A DNA stretch of 64,000 nucleotides. Source: Comamonadaceae bacterium. GTDB taxonomy: Bacteria; Pseudomonadota; Gammaproteobacteria; Burkholderiales; Burkholderiaceae_C. Numbering within the stretch: position 1 is the stretch's first letter; every line of letters starts with the position of its first letter. The stretch covers positions 1 to 64,000 of the forward strand of contig CANGIQ010000002.1 in the NCBI GenBank assembly GCA_947453965.1, written 5' to 3'. Below the pieces are notes generated by a model. The model did not search any database. It worked only from the letters and a program-made list of their open reading frames with translations, and was not told the DNA's origin. Below, piece by piece: positions 1-8,533 of the stretch. The position numbers and the translations under genes were made by a program.

Positions 1-1581
1 CAACAGCTCAAGTCTGAGATCGACCGCACGGCTAAGACTACTCAATTCAACAGCATCAACTTGTTGGACGGGTCGTTCAAAAACAAATCGCTGCAAATTG
101 GTGACAAAGCCAATCAAACTTTGAATGTGGGCATCGCTAGCTCTAAAGTGTCCGACCTCGGTTTGGGTACCAGTGCTGGTGGTGGGAACGTGTTCATCGG
201 TGGTCGTTTAGGTTTTACTAATAGTGGAGGCACTATTTCGACATCGTTTAACAGCGGTGGTAGTTTGAGTCTGGTGATCAACGGCACCATCATCTCTAAG
301 ATCAAAGCCAATACCAGCGGTGCGAGTAATACTAATTTAGATATCAATGACGCCGTAGTCGCAATCAACAATTCAAATGCCGGTGTAACTGCTAGTGCAT
401 TCAACGAAGCTACAGCTGCTGTGGCAGGTAATGGTGTTATTGGTTCTACCAATGCATTGACTATCACGGTAACGACGATTGATGATGCAGCATCTCTGGC
501 TATCAAGATTTCTAACACCAATAGCATGCAGGAAGTCGCTGACAAGATCAACGCGCAAGGTGGTGCAGCTACAGTGCAAGCGCGTATCAACGACGAAGGT
601 AAGTTGGTTTTATTCAACAACTCTGGTGCTAAGTTGACTATCACTGACACTATTGGTGGCACCAGCACAGGTTCAAATGTTGCTGTCGGTTTCCACAGTG
701 GTGACGTTTTCCAAGGTATGTTGAAATTAGAATCGCAAACTGATGCACCAATCAAAATCGGAACTTTGAGCAGCGCAGGTACCGTGTCTGCATCTGCGAC
801 CAATGCTGCTTTGAAGACATTGGGTCTGGTTGCTACTTATGGTATGCGAAGCGGTGACCTGGCGACAACATCACCTGGTTATTCAACTGAAAAGTTTGTT
901 GATGCTTATACCTACGAAGGTGCTGCAATTACCGCGAGTACAACCAAGTGGGTTGCGGGTGAAATTAAAATCAACGGTGTCGATATTTATCGTTCCGGTC
1001 AAGAAACAGACACCACTTCTAAAAAGGTGCAGTTGATCAACTCTTTCGCAGATCAAACAGGTGTGTTTGCAGAGAAGGTGTCAAACTCTGATGGTGCGAC
1101 CATCATTCGTTTGAACTCGGTCAACAATCACCCCATCAGTGTGGACTTGGGCAACAAAGCCTTGGGTAGTTCATATGGTGGTTTTGCCTCGCATGGTTTA
1201 CGTGAGGTCAACGTGGGCGATGCCTACTATGACACTACTAAGCCTACGCTGGGCAATGGTGGTGGTTCGTCGATGAGTGGTTTGAATGTGTTGTCAGCGG
1301 CCTCAGCAGCAGACGCCATGAAGGCGATTGACAATGCGATTGAGCAGGTCAGCCAGTCACGTGCGCAATTGGGTGCTTACCAAAACCGCTTGAATGCGAC
1401 GGTGAACAACCTGAGCAACGTTGTGACCAACACGGAAGCATCGAAGAGCCGCATCATGGATACGGACTACTCGAAAGAAACCACACAATTGGCAAAGAGC
1501 CAGATTGTTCAGCAAGCCGCCACAGCGATGTTGGCGCAAGCGAACCAGTCACCACAAATGGTGCTCTCGCTGTTGAAGTAA
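1..1581 (+). CDS. Flagellin, 5' end outside the window
   Basis: Structural subunit of the flagellar filament, exported by the flagellar type III system. The reading frame is open from base 1, and its first residues (QQLKSEIDRTAKTTQFNSIN) are the conserved D1 helix of flagellins, so the start codon lies upstream of the window. The C-terminal D1/D0 helices are intact (RIMDTDYSKETTQLAKSQIV, ending in MVLSLLK). The middle is Ser/Thr/Gly/Asn-rich and holds flagellin-IN-like stretches (EIKINGVDIYRSG...). The central part looks more AT-rich than the giant flagellin downstream. Surface Ser/Thr are plausible acceptors for the pseudaminic acid made by the adjacent genes; that is inference. Confidence 0.95.
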   Translation, partial: QQLKSEIDRTAKTTQFNSINLLDGSFKNKSLQIGDKANQTLNVGIASSKVSDLGLGTSAGGGNVFIGGRLGFTNSGGTISTSFNSGGSLSLVINGTIISKIKANTSGASNTNLDINDAVVAINNSNAGVTASAFNEATAAVAGNGVIGSTNALTITVTTIDDAASLAIKISNTNSMQEVADKINAQGGAATVQARINDEGKLVLFNNSGAKLTITDTIGGTSTGSNVAVGFHSGDVFQGMLKLESQTDAPIKIGTLSSAGTVSASATNAALKTLGLVATYGMRSGDLATTSPGYSTEKFVDAYTYEGAAITASTTKWVAGEIKINGVDIYRSGQETDTTSKKVQLINSFADQTGVFAEKVSNSDGATIIRLNSVNNHPISVDLGNKALGSSYGGFASHGLREVNVGDAYYDTTKPTLGNGGGSSMSGLNVLSAASAADAMKAIDNAIEQVSQSRAQLGAYQNRLNATVNNLSNVVTNTEASKSRIMDTDYSKETTQLAKSQIVQQAATAMLAQANQSPQMVLSLLK

Positions 1582-1600
1582 AAAGTGAAATGGCAGTTTA

Positions 1601-1632
1601 GGGCTGGGTGCGAAAGCACTCAGCCCTTTTTT
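1601..1632 (+). terminator. Rho-independent terminator of the first flagellin
   Basis: An 11-bp stem (GGGCTGGGTGC / GCACTCAGCCC, one G-U pair) with a GAAA loop is followed by six T. It sits 19 bases after the flagellin stop and just before the convergent end of pseI. The T tract exists only in the plus orientation. Confidence 0.9.
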
Positions 1633-1636
1633 GCAT

Positions 1637-2692
1637 TTAGGCCATATTTTCCCAGCGCAGTGGCGTATTGGCTGCCACTGTTTGTTTGACAGAACGCCCT
1701 ATGACACTGTCTAAATGCTTGGGGGCCAAACCAAAACCAGGTCGCACACTGCGAACAGATGCTTTCGTAATGACTTCACCTGCTTGCAGGTCCTTGACGA
1801 AATACAGCGAACGGCGAAATTGCACATTTGCTTGCTCACTGGGTTTCCTGCCGTAATCAATGCACCCCAATGCTTGCCATGCGGTGCGTGCGCCTTGACA
1901 GAGTGCAGTCAATTCGCTGGGTTCCAATGAAAAGCTGTCGTCAGGCCCGCCACCTTGGCGATCAAGGGTGAAATGTTTTTCAATGATGCAAGCACCCAAC
2001 GCAACGCTCGCAATGGCGGTGGTGTTGTCTAACGTGTGGTCCGACAAACCTGTGGGCACACCAAAGCGTTCTTGCATATCGCGCAAAGTGCGCAGGTTGT
2101 AATCGGCGGCCGGTGCTGGATAGCCGCTGACGCAATGAAGCAAGGCCAAATCTTTGCAACCGCCTGAATAGGCAGCATCCACAGCCTCTTGAATTTCTTC
2201 GGCATCTGCCATGCCAGTGGAGATGATCATGGGCTTGCCTGTGCCTGCGACGTAACGGATGAGCGGTAAATCAATCGCTTCAAACGAGGCAATCTTGTAG
2301 GCAGGCGCATTCAGACTTTCCAGTAAATCGACAGCTGTATAGTCAAAAGGTGAGCTGAAGATGGTGATGCCAGCCTTCTTGGCATGCGCAAACAATGGCG
2401 CATGCCAGTCCCAAGGCATGTGCGCTTCCTGGTACAAGTCGTACAGGGTGCGACCATCCCAGAGTCCGCCCGTGATGCGAAAGTCGGCGCTGTCTGAATT
2501 GAGGGTGATGGTGTCGGGCGTGTAAGTTTGCAACTTCACAGCATCTGCACCAGCAGCTTTGGCTGCGTCAATGATGCGAAAAGCGTTTTCCAAACTCCCG
2601 TTGTGGTTGGCAGACATTTCGGCAATCACATAAGGCGGTGCTTCGTTGCCGATGGTGCGACCATCAATACAAAAAGTGGTGGGTAATGACAT
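1637..2692 (-). CDS. pseI: Pseudaminic acid synthase
   Basis: Condenses 6-deoxy-AltdiNAc with phosphoenolpyruvate to give pseudaminic acid (cytosol). The 351 residues have NeuB-family architecture: a TIM barrel (about 1-280) with the characteristic N-terminal IAEMSANHNGS and KLQTYTPDTIT stretches, GLSDHT and the IIEKHFTLDR loop, then a C-terminal SAF (antifreeze-like) domain from about 285. The tight linkage to pseH/G/F/C argues for the Pse rather than the sialic acid (NeuB) or legionaminic (LegI) enzyme. It is last in the minus-strand pse operon, 2 bases after pseH. Confidence 0.92.
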   Translation of the reverse strand: MSLPTTFCIDGRTIGNEAPPYVIAEMSANHNGSLENAFRIIDAAKAAGADAVKLQTYTPDTITLNSDSADFRITGGLWDGRTLYDLYQEAHMPWDWHAPLFAHAKKAGITIFSSPFDYTAVDLLESLNAPAYKIASFEAIDLPLIRYVAGTGKPMIISTGMADAEEIQEAVDAAYSGGCKDLALLHCVSGYPAPAADYNLRTLRDMQERFGVPTGLSDHTLDNTTAIASVALGACIIEKHFTLDRQGGGPDDSFSLEPSELTALCQGARTAWQALGCIDYGRKPSEQANVQFRRSLYFVKDLQAGEVITKASVRSVRPGFGLAPKHLDSVIGRSVKQTVAANTPLRWENMA

Positions 2693-2694
2693 GG

Positions 2695-3222
2695 TTATCC
2701 TTCAGCGCATGAGGTGGCAAGCCACTCCCGACGCAATAAACCGAAACACAGAAGATCATGGTGGTGCGGCTGAACCCAGACCTGTTCGCGCAAACGGCCC
2801 TCCAATGTGAACCCAAGGCGTTCGTGAAATCGAATGGATGCGGCATTTTCTGCGATGACCTGACCACAGAGTTTGTGAACCTGCAACTCTTCAAAGGCAA
2901 AAGCAAGGGCGCGATGCCCCAGTAAAGTTCCCGAACCTTTGGGGGCATCGGGGGCCACATAAAAGCCCCAGTCCGCGCTGGCGTGTGGGCTGACTCCAGT
3001 GAAATGCACCAAACCAAAAGGGGAGTTTTCGTGTTCCACCAGCATGATCTTGCGTTGGGCGTTGTTGTTGGCGCGCTCAAACCATTGGCGATGCTCGTCC
3101 AAGGAGATCAGGTGCTGCGTCAGCATATGCTGACGTATGGCAGGATGGTTGCGCCATGCTAAGACCATCTCAAGGTCTTGGGTCTGCATGGGTCTGATGG
3201 CGCAAGATGTGTGTTCACGCAT
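2695..3222 (-). CDS. pseH: UDP-4-amino-4,6-dideoxy-N-acetyl-beta-L-altrosamine N-acetyltransferase
   Basis: GNAT-family acetyltransferase of 175 residues, expected to acetylate N4 of the UDP-amino sugar made by PseC. It begins MREHTSCAIRPMQTQDLEMV and carries the WRNHPAIRQHM stretch typical of PseH, a GLVHFTGV strand and the GSGTLLGHRAL acetyl-CoA loop. The open frame continues 53 codons upstream, but that part lies inside pseG and is not protein-like. The ATG at 3222 overlaps the pseG stop by 8 bases (ATGCGTGA), so coupling is likely. Confidence 0.88.
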   Translation of the reverse strand: MREHTSCAIRPMQTQDLEMVLAWRNHPAIRQHMLTQHLISLDEHRQWFERANNNAQRKIMLVEHENSPFGLVHFTGVSPHASADWGFYVAPDAPKGSGTLLGHRALAFAFEELQVHKLCGQVIAENAASIRFHERLGFTLEGRLREQVWVQPHHHDLLCFGLLRREWLATSCAEG

Positions 3223-4285
3223 GAAACATCTCCTGTGCGACACGTTCAGTGCCTGAACCGTCTGTGATCTGCATGCAGGCCTGACGCATGGTCTGCCTCG
3301 ATGTGTGATGTTGCAATTCGCGTATGTATTGATGCAGTGTTGCTTGCCAATCAGCATGCAGCTCGACCAAGTGGGCGGCATCTGCGGCCTCCAGAGCGAG
3401 TGCGCTTAAACGCTGATTGGGCGCCAAAACAAAATTGACCGATGGCAAACCCAGGCAGCAACGTTCGAGCGCAGAGGTTCCAGCTGCACCTATGGCGATA
3501 TCGTGTGTACACATCAGTTCAACGAAATTGTCCGGATTTTGTAGCACGCGTGTTGACCAGTGCATTTGGTACGACATCTCGTTCACTTGGTTCAACCAGG
3601 GGGCAAACGGTCCCATAACGACTTGAATCTCGAGCATGACCGTGCTGTCCAATGCATCCAAAGCAGAAAGAACCTGGCCGGTGATGTTATCTTGATCGAC
3701 GCCTCCCATCATCACCAGTATGCGCAAAGCAGCGCGCGTTCCATGGTCGGTGGGTAACGTCAGACGTGCCTGGCGAATCTCGTCGCGAATCAGGGCATAA
3801 CGAGAACCTGCAAGCACTGTGCAATTCGCTGGGGTGAGGGATGTGTATTGCGCAGCTTGTCGTCCAGGGTTGGCATCAAGCAGCAAGTCACATTGGTGTG
3901 GACGGTTGGCCAAATCATCGATGACCATCAAGCGTGCCACACCGGGCGATAGTATGGCTTCCCACTGCTGATCGAGGCCGTAATGGTCAACCACCAGCCA
4001 GTCCACGGTGCGGTGGCCAATCGCCTGTTGGGTGGCTTGTGCATCAAGTCGCCAATGCGGCAACAGTGTTTCGGCATGAGGGCGTGTGTCCTGTTCTTGC
4101 AATTCAAGAGGCCACACCTCAAAACCATGATTTTTTAATAGCGCGTTTAAATGTCCCGCCTCTTGGGTGCACACAAAACTGCAAGTGGCTCCTTGGGCAC
4201 GCAGCCTCTGAGCCAGACTCAGGCAACGCATCACATGGCCATTCCCAATGGCCAACGAGGCGTCGGTGCGAAACACAATCTGCAT
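3215..4285 (-). CDS. pseG: UDP-2,4-diacetamido-2,4,6-trideoxy-beta-L-altropyranose hydrolase
   Basis: Removes UDP from the diacetamido sugar to give 6-deoxy-AltdiNAc, the PseI substrate. It has 356 residues with the family N-terminus MQIVFRTDASLAIGNGHVMR containing the GNGHVMR loop of this GT-B-fold hydrolase. The C-terminal AIGAAGTSALERCCLGLP stretch resembles the nucleotide-binding region of MurG-like proteins. It starts 10 bases after the methylase and overlaps pseH at its 3' end. Confidence 0.92.
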   Translation of the reverse strand: MQIVFRTDASLAIGNGHVMRCLSLAQRLRAQGATCSFVCTQEAGHLNALLKNHGFEVWPLELQEQDTRPHAETLLPHWRLDAQATQQAIGHRTVDWLVVDHYGLDQQWEAILSPGVARLMVIDDLANRPHQCDLLLDANPGRQAAQYTSLTPANCTVLAGSRYALIRDEIRQARLTLPTDHGTRAALRILVMMGGVDQDNITGQVLSALDALDSTVMLEIQVVMGPFAPWLNQVNEMSYQMHWSTRVLQNPDNFVELMCTHDIAIGAAGTSALERCCLGLPSVNFVLAPNQRLSALALEAADAAHLVELHADWQATLHQYIRELQHHTSRQTMRQACMQITDGSGTERVAQEMFHA

Positions 4286-4295
4286 GTGGATCTGA

Positions 4296-4934
4296 TTATT
4301 GTTTTTCCATCAAGAACCAGGTGATGTCGTCTTGAGGAAAGTTGGGGTCACGATGGTAGGCAAAACCGTAATCCAACAGCTTCATTTGAGGGTGGCGATC
4401 CATAATTTCCCCCGCAAAGTCTCGCTTGAACAAACGGTCGCTGTGGCCACGGTAGGGGATAGTTACAGGCGAAGGGTTGTAGTACTCGGCCACCAGCAAG
4501 TAGCGCTGGCAAGACTGCACCAGTTTGTCGTACACCGTGGGTAGCACATCGGGGTTGAGGTGAATCAGAACGCCTTTGATGAGTGTCAGATCCCAGGTGC
4601 GTGCAGGTTGGAAATCCAGCAAGGATGTTGGGTACACATGATCAGCTGTAATGGTATGTGCTAGCAAGGCTGCTGCCTTGGTGTTGATTTCGATACCGTG
4701 CGCATCGAGTCCGGGAAACAAGAGCTGCAGAGCTTTCAAGTTCATGCCAATGTTGGCGCCAAATTCGATGCAACTCTTCAAACCCCGTGCCTGCTTCAAG
4801 GCTTTCACAAAGAAGTCCAAATTCGCAGCCAACAGCGCATCACCCTGGTTACGGTGGATGTAGTCGTTGCCGAATTCGCCGGCCCAAAATTGTTCTTGTT
4901 CGGTTTTAAATGTTTGGCTTTGCATAGTGTGCAT
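4296..4934 (-). CDS. Pseudaminic acid biosynthesis-associated methyltransferase
   Basis: Predicted class I SAM-dependent methyltransferase of 212 residues. The SAM-binding motif is CIEFGANIGMN (about residue 55), followed by an acidic strand end (HGIEIN). The protein matches in size and start (FKTEQEQFWAGEFGNDYIHRN) a small methylase family often embedded in Pse loci. Its acceptor, possibly the Pse sugar or an intermediate, is unknown to me. A second in-frame ATG at 4925 could be the start. It lies 6 bases after pseF. Confidence 0.75.
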   Translation of the reverse strand: MHTMQSQTFKTEQEQFWAGEFGNDYIHRNQGDALLAANLDFFVKALKQARGLKSCIEFGANIGMNLKALQLLFPGLDAHGIEINTKAAALLAHTITADHVYPTSLLDFQPARTWDLTLIKGVLIHLNPDVLPTVYDKLVQSCQRYLLVAEYYNPSPVTIPYRGHSDRLFKRDFAGEIMDRHPQMKLLDYGFAYHRDPNFPQDDITWFLMEKQ

Positions 4935-4940
4935 CTTTGT

Positions 4941-5636
4941 TCAGTGAGAATTTGCCCGGATCGCCTGACACATGAATTCAGCGCGAACCCAGTCTTCAGG
5001 GGTGTCAATGTCTTGCACGCAATGCCTGGGCAACAAATGCGCCATGGCGTGAGACGAAAAAATGGGTGTGTGATTCAGCCAAGCCTCGGGCTTGCCCCAA
5101 TAAAACTGGCCTGCATCGTGGTACGCATGGGGTAGGTCTTGCGAGCGCGTGCCCATGTGTTCGGGATAAAACATTTCCACGTGCTGCTGCGCATTCAGCT
5201 GGAATGCGCGCTGAATCGGAAACGCATAGCTGGTGGCTGAGAACACATAGTCACAGTGCTTGTTTTGCAAGATATGCAAGCTTTGCTGCAAATCATCACG
5301 AGTGATCATGGGCGCTGTGGCGTAGATACAGCATACAGCCTCTGGTGCCATGCCGTGTGCTTGTGCCCATTCAATGGCATGCGCGACGACTGGAATGGTC
5401 GGCGTGTGGTGATCGCTCAAGTTTGCAGGTCGTACGAATGGCACCTTGGCTCCGAAGCTTTGGGCCACATTGGCAATTTCGGCATCGTCTGTGGACACGA
5501 GCACTTGTTCAAAGCAGCCACTTTGTAGAGCTGCCTCGATGGACCAGGCGATCATGGGCTTGCCGCAGAAGGTCTTGATGTTTTTTCTCGGAATGCGTTG
5601 GCTGCCGCCGCGCGCGGGAATGATGGCGATGTTCAT
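4941..5636 (-). CDS. pseF: Pseudaminic acid cytidylyltransferase
   Basis: Activates pseudaminic acid with CTP to CMP-Pse, the donor used by flagellin glycosyltransferases. The 231 residues begin with the CMP-sugar synthetase signature MNIAIIPARGGSQRIPRKNI, followed by CGKPMIAWSIEAAL and STDDAEIA. The ATG overlaps the pseC stop by 4 bases (ATGA). Confidence 0.92.
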   Translation of the reverse strand: MNIAIIPARGGSQRIPRKNIKTFCGKPMIAWSIEAALQSGCFEQVLVSTDDAEIANVAQSFGAKVPFVRPANLSDHHTPTIPVVAHAIEWAQAHGMAPEAVCCIYATAPMITRDDLQQSLHILQNKHCDYVFSATSYAFPIQRAFQLNAQQHVEMFYPEHMGTRSQDLPHAYHDAGQFYWGKPEAWLNHTPIFSSHAMAHLLPRHCVQDIDTPEDWVRAEFMCQAIRANSH

Positions 5637-6805
5637 GTGCTCACGGCCTTTCTCAGTGCATTTACAACCTGTACTTGTTGTGCATCGCTAAACGATGCGT
5701 ACATAGGGATGCTGATGGACTTGGCGTAATACTGTTGCGACTGCTCAAAGTCGTTTGCTTTGAACCCCATCTTGGCGTAATAGGGCTGGGTGTGTACGGG
5801 GATGTAATGCAGGTTCACGCCAATCTGCTGCGCTCTTAAGGATTCAAACACTTCCTTGTGGGTGCGCTGGCAAGTCGCCTGAAGTTGCACCACATACAGA
5901 TGAAAGCTCGAATGCGAGTCCAGGTGTTGCCATGGCGTGTCAAGCGGCAAGCCTTCAAGCAGATTCGCGTACTGCTTAACCAATTGGTGCCGACGCGCAA
6001 CCACGGTGTCTAGTTGCGTCATCTGGCTCAAACCCAAGGCTGCCTGGAGTTCCGTCATGCGGTAGTTAAAACCCAGTGCGATTTGCTGGTAATACCAAGG
6101 GCCATCGGCTGGATGTGTCATGTGCTGTGGATCACGCGTGATGCCATGACTTCTGAGCAGGTTCATCTGGTGGGCTAATTCGGGGTCATTAGTCACCGCC
6201 ATGCCGCCTTCTGCGGTGGTGATGATCTTCACAGGATGAAAACTGAACACCGTGATGTCGCTGTAGCGGCAGTTGCCCACGGGCTCGCCTTTGTACTTGG
6301 CGCCAATCGCATGCGATGCATCTTCGATGATTTTGAAACCGTATTTGATTGACAAGGCATGAATCGCCGCCATATCGCAAGGCTGGCCACACATGTGCAC
6401 AGGCACCACGACTTTGGGTAACTTGCCCTGTTGTTTGGCTATCTCTAACTTTTTCTCAAGCTCGATAGAACAGAGATTGAAGGTGCGCGGGTCAATATCA
6501 ACAAAGTCAACTTGGGCGCCGCAATATAAACCACAGTTGGCAGAAGCCACAAACGTGATCGGGCTGGTCCACAACCAATCCCCAGGGCCCAAGCCCAAGG
6601 CGAGGCAAGCGATGTGCAGGGCAGATGTGGCGCTGTTGACGGCAACGCCATATTGCGCATGGCAATACCTGGCCACGGCTTCTTCAAACGCGGGTACTGC
6701 AGGGCCTTGCGTTAAGAAGTCGGAGCGCAAGACATTCACCACCGCTTGAATATCGGCTTCTGAGACCGCATGGCGGCCATAAGGAATGTGATTGGGTGCG
6801 GACAT
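5633..6805 (-). CDS. pseC: UDP-4-amino-4,6-dideoxy-N-acetyl-beta-L-altrosamine transaminase
   Basis: PLP-dependent DegT/DnrJ/EryC1 aminotransferase converting the 4-keto product of PseB to the 4-amino sugar. It has 390 residues. FHPVKIITTAEGGMAVT (about 190) holds the expected PLP lysine; EDASHAIGA and the C-terminal GVNLHYIPVH agree with the family. It is first in the minus-strand pse operon. A weak sigma-54-like site (6852-6868) and an 18-bp perfect palindrome lie between it and the divergent pseB. The Shine-Dalgarno is poor. Confidence 0.92.
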   Translation of the reverse strand: MSAPNHIPYGRHAVSEADIQAVVNVLRSDFLTQGPAVPAFEEAVARYCHAQYGVAVNSATSALHIACLALGLGPGDWLWTSPITFVASANCGLYCGAQVDFVDIDPRTFNLCSIELEKKLEIAKQQGKLPKVVVPVHMCGQPCDMAAIHALSIKYGFKIIEDASHAIGAKYKGEPVGNCRYSDITVFSFHPVKIITTAEGGMAVTNDPELAHQMNLLRSHGITRDPQHMTHPADGPWYYQQIALGFNYRMTELQAALGLSQMTQLDTVVARRHQLVKQYANLLEGLPLDTPWQHLDSHSSFHLYVVQLQATCQRTHKEVFESLRAQQIGVNLHYIPVHTQPYYAKMGFKANDFEQSQQYYAKSISIPMYASFSDAQQVQVVNALRKAVST

Positions 6806-6811
6806 GAGCGT

Positions 6812-6829
6812 CTGTCAAACCTTTGACAG
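6812..6829. promoter_or_regulatory. 18-bp perfect palindrome upstream of pseC
   Basis: CTGTCAAACCTTTGACAG is an 8-2-8 perfect inverted repeat 6 bases before the pseC ATG. The GTCA...TGAC core resembles the FleQ-type operator of pseudomonads (GTC-N8-GAC). If the minus-strand sigma-54-like site is real, the palindrome lies about +12 to +29. Its role as a regulator site is inference. Confidence 0.5.
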
Positions 6830-6851
6830 GTTGGTTGGAATGCTTCGATGA

Positions 6852-6868
6852 AGCAAGTTACAGACCAA
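6852..6868 (-). promoter_or_regulatory. Possible sigma-54 promoter facing pseC (weak)
   Basis: On the minus strand the sequence TTGGTCTGTAACTTGCT has the GG-N10-GC spacing and a good -12 box (TTGCT), but the -24 box lacks the CAC of TGGCAC. Predicted start is about 36 bases before the pseC ATG. Confidence 0.35.
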
Positions 6869-6876
6869 CTTTTTGT

Positions 6877-6893
6877 TTGGCATGACTTCTGCT
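6877..6893 (+). promoter_or_regulatory. Sigma-54 (-24/-12) promoter of pseB
   Basis: TTGGCATGACTTCTGCT matches the consensus YTGGCACGRNNNTTGCW with two mismatches and the exact GG (6879-6880) N10 GC (6891-6892) spacing. Predicted start is near 6904, giving a leader of about 38 bases to the pseB ATG. Confidence 0.68.
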
Positions 6894-6919
6894 TAGTCAA
6901 TTCATCTTTTAGCACAGGG

Positions 6920-6935
6920 CGTCGGTTTGTCGACG
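6920..6935. promoter_or_regulatory. Inverted repeat in the pseB leader
   Basis: CGTCG-N6-CGACG is a perfect 5-6-5 inverted repeat about +16 to +31 from the predicted sigma-54 start. It may be an activator site placed downstream of the promoter or an RNA hairpin; short repeats like this can also be chance. Confidence 0.3.
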
Positions 6936-6941
6936 TGCGTT

Positions 6942-7970
6942 ATGGACTCATTCATTGATATTTGCGATCAATCTATTCTGATCACAGGCGGTACCGGCTC
7001 GTTCGGTAAAGCCTTTGTGCGCTCGGTTTTAGAGCATTGCCCTAAGGTCAAGCGCTTGGTGGTGTTCAGCCGTGACGAGCTCAAGCAGTTTGAAATGCAG
7101 CAAGAGTTCCCTGAATCTAAATACCCAGCGCTGCGCTTCTTTATTGGTGATGTACGTGACCAAAACCGTTTGCGTCGTGCCTTGGAAGGCATTGACACCG
7201 TGGTCCACGCTGCCGCCTTGAAGCAAGTGCCTGCCGCGGAGTACAACCCTTTTGAATTCATTCAAACCAACATCATGGGAGCGCAAAACCTGATTGAGGC
7301 TTGTTTGGACACCAACGTCAAGCGCGTGGTCGCCCTGTCCACCGACAAAGCCGCAGCCCCTATCAATTTGTATGGCGCCACCAAGCTGTGCAGCGACAAA
7401 CTCTTTATTGCCGCCAACAATTTCAAAGGACCGCGTGATTTGCGTTTCTCGGTGGTGCGCTATGGCAATGTGATGGGTTCGCGTGGCTCAGTGATTCCAT
7501 TCTTTCTAGAAAAAGCCAAAACCGGTGTGTTGCCCATCACCGACCCCGAAATGACGCGTTTCAACATCTCGCTCGACGAGGGCGTCGAAATGGTGTTGTG
7601 GGCGCTTGAGCACGGTCTGGGTGGCGAGATTTTGGTTCCCAAAATCGCCTCGTACCGCATTGAAGATGTAGCGCAAGCCATTGCCCCCAGCTGTCGCCAA
7701 GACATTGTGGGTATTCGCCCCGGTGAAAAACTGCACGAAGAAATGATCACCCGCAGTGACAGCCCCAACACCTTGGACTTGGGCGATTACTACGCCATCT
7801 TGGGTTCCGGCGCACAAAAGCAACGTGCCCAATACCTTGCCGACAAAGGCGCCAAAGAAATGCCCGCTGGCTTTGCCTATGACTCGGGTACCAACGAAGA
7901 GTTTTTAAGCGTCAACCAAATCCGCGATTTGATTCGTGCCCACATCAACCCCGCATTTGAGCCTCTCTAA
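6942..7970 (+). CDS. pseB: UDP-N-acetylglucosamine 4,6-dehydratase (inverting)
   Basis: First step of pseudaminic acid synthesis: dehydrates and C5-epimerises UDP-GlcNAc. It is an extended SDR enzyme; from the ATG at 6942 it has 342 residues. The NAD(P)-binding motif GGTGSFGKAF lies near the N-terminus, with ALKQVPAAEYNPFE, NLYGATKLCSDKL (YxxxK) and RYGNVMGSRGS as in PseB/FlaA1. An in-frame TTG at 6927 is less likely. It is divergent from pseC, whereas pseB and pseC are adjacent and co-directional in many genomes. Confidence 0.93.
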   Translation: MDSFIDICDQSILITGGTGSFGKAFVRSVLEHCPKVKRLVVFSRDELKQFEMQQEFPESKYPALRFFIGDVRDQNRLRRALEGIDTVVHAAALKQVPAAEYNPFEFIQTNIMGAQNLIEACLDTNVKRVVALSTDKAAAPINLYGATKLCSDKLFIAANNFKGPRDLRFSVVRYGNVMGSRGSVIPFFLEKAKTGVLPITDPEMTRFNISLDEGVEMVLWALEHGLGGEILVPKIASYRIEDVAQAIAPSCRQDIVGIRPGEKLHEEMITRSDSPNTLDLGDYYAILGSGAQKQRAQYLADKGAKEMPAGFAYDSGTNEEFLSVNQIRDLIRAHINPAFEPL

Positions 7971-7976
7971 ACATGC

Positions 7977-7993
7977 GTGGCACCTGTTTTGCT
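7977..7993 (+). promoter_or_regulatory. Probable sigma-54 promoter of the 155-aa gene
   Basis: GTGGCACCTGTTTTGCT keeps TGGCAC and TTTTGCT with exact GG-N10-GC spacing (GG 7979-7980, GC 7991-7992). It differs from consensus at the first base and at the two bases after CAC. Predicted start is near 8004. Confidence 0.6.
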
Positions 7994-8008
7994 TTGATCC
8001 CTTTATCC

Positions 8009-8032
8009 GTCGATGGCCACGCTGCGATCGAC
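8009..8032. promoter_or_regulatory. Inverted repeat GTCGAT-N12-ATCGAC
   Basis: A perfect 6-bp inverted repeat with a 12-bp spacer lies about +5 to +28 from the predicted sigma-54 start upstream of the 155-aa gene. It is a candidate activator site. Confidence 0.35.
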
Positions 8033-8065
8033 ATGTTTTTCTGACACCTCACGTAGGAGCTTTCC

Positions 8066-8533
8066 ATGACCCTTATTCAAGAACTGATGAACCAAGCCGC
8101 AGTGGGTGGCTTGCTCAACCCCAGCATCATCAAGCGTTTCAGCCCTGCTGAAATTCGCGAAACCATTCAATCCTTGGTGGCTACAGAACAAATCAATCTG
8201 GCGAATGCCCTGGGTGATGCAGGCATGGCGCTGTATCCACACAGCGAAGACATGTTGGCCATTTGCAGTTTGCTGGCCATGATGAATCAAGACTGGCCAT
8301 TGGCTGTTGAATTGATGGAAGAGCTGGTTCAACTCCAAGGCAGCACCACGCCACCGTTCACGTATGTGATGTATGTGCGTGCTTTGCGCTGCAACCTCGA
8401 TCCTGTGCGTGCCCTTGAGGTGGCTCGCCAAGGTTTGGCTGCGTATCCCGATCAATTAGAGCTGCTGGCTGAGAAGTTGTCTTTGGATGATTTCAGCGAA
8501 TCCATGCAGTCTGCAACAGCTGTTCGTCACTGA
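8066..8533 (+). CDS. TPR-like helical protein, flagellin-linked, function unknown
   Basis: 155 residues, no signal peptide or membrane segment. The ATG has a good Shine-Dalgarno (AGGAG). The sequence is almost all helical and reads as about three degenerate TPR-like repeats (ALGDAGMALYPHSEDMLAIC; PLAVELMEELVQLQG; ALEVARQGLAAYPDQLELLA). It has its own sigma-54-type promoter and precedes the giant flagellin by 205 bases. The fold and context would fit an export chaperone or assembly factor for the filament, similar in idea to TPR chaperones of type III systems, but no named family is recognised. Confidence 0.75.
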   Translation: MTLIQELMNQAAVGGLLNPSIIKRFSPAEIRETIQSLVATEQINLANALGDAGMALYPHSEDMLAICSLLAMMNQDWPLAVELMEELVQLQGSTTPPFTYVMYVRALRCNLDPVRALEVARQGLAAYPDQLELLAEKLSLDDFSESMQSATAVRH

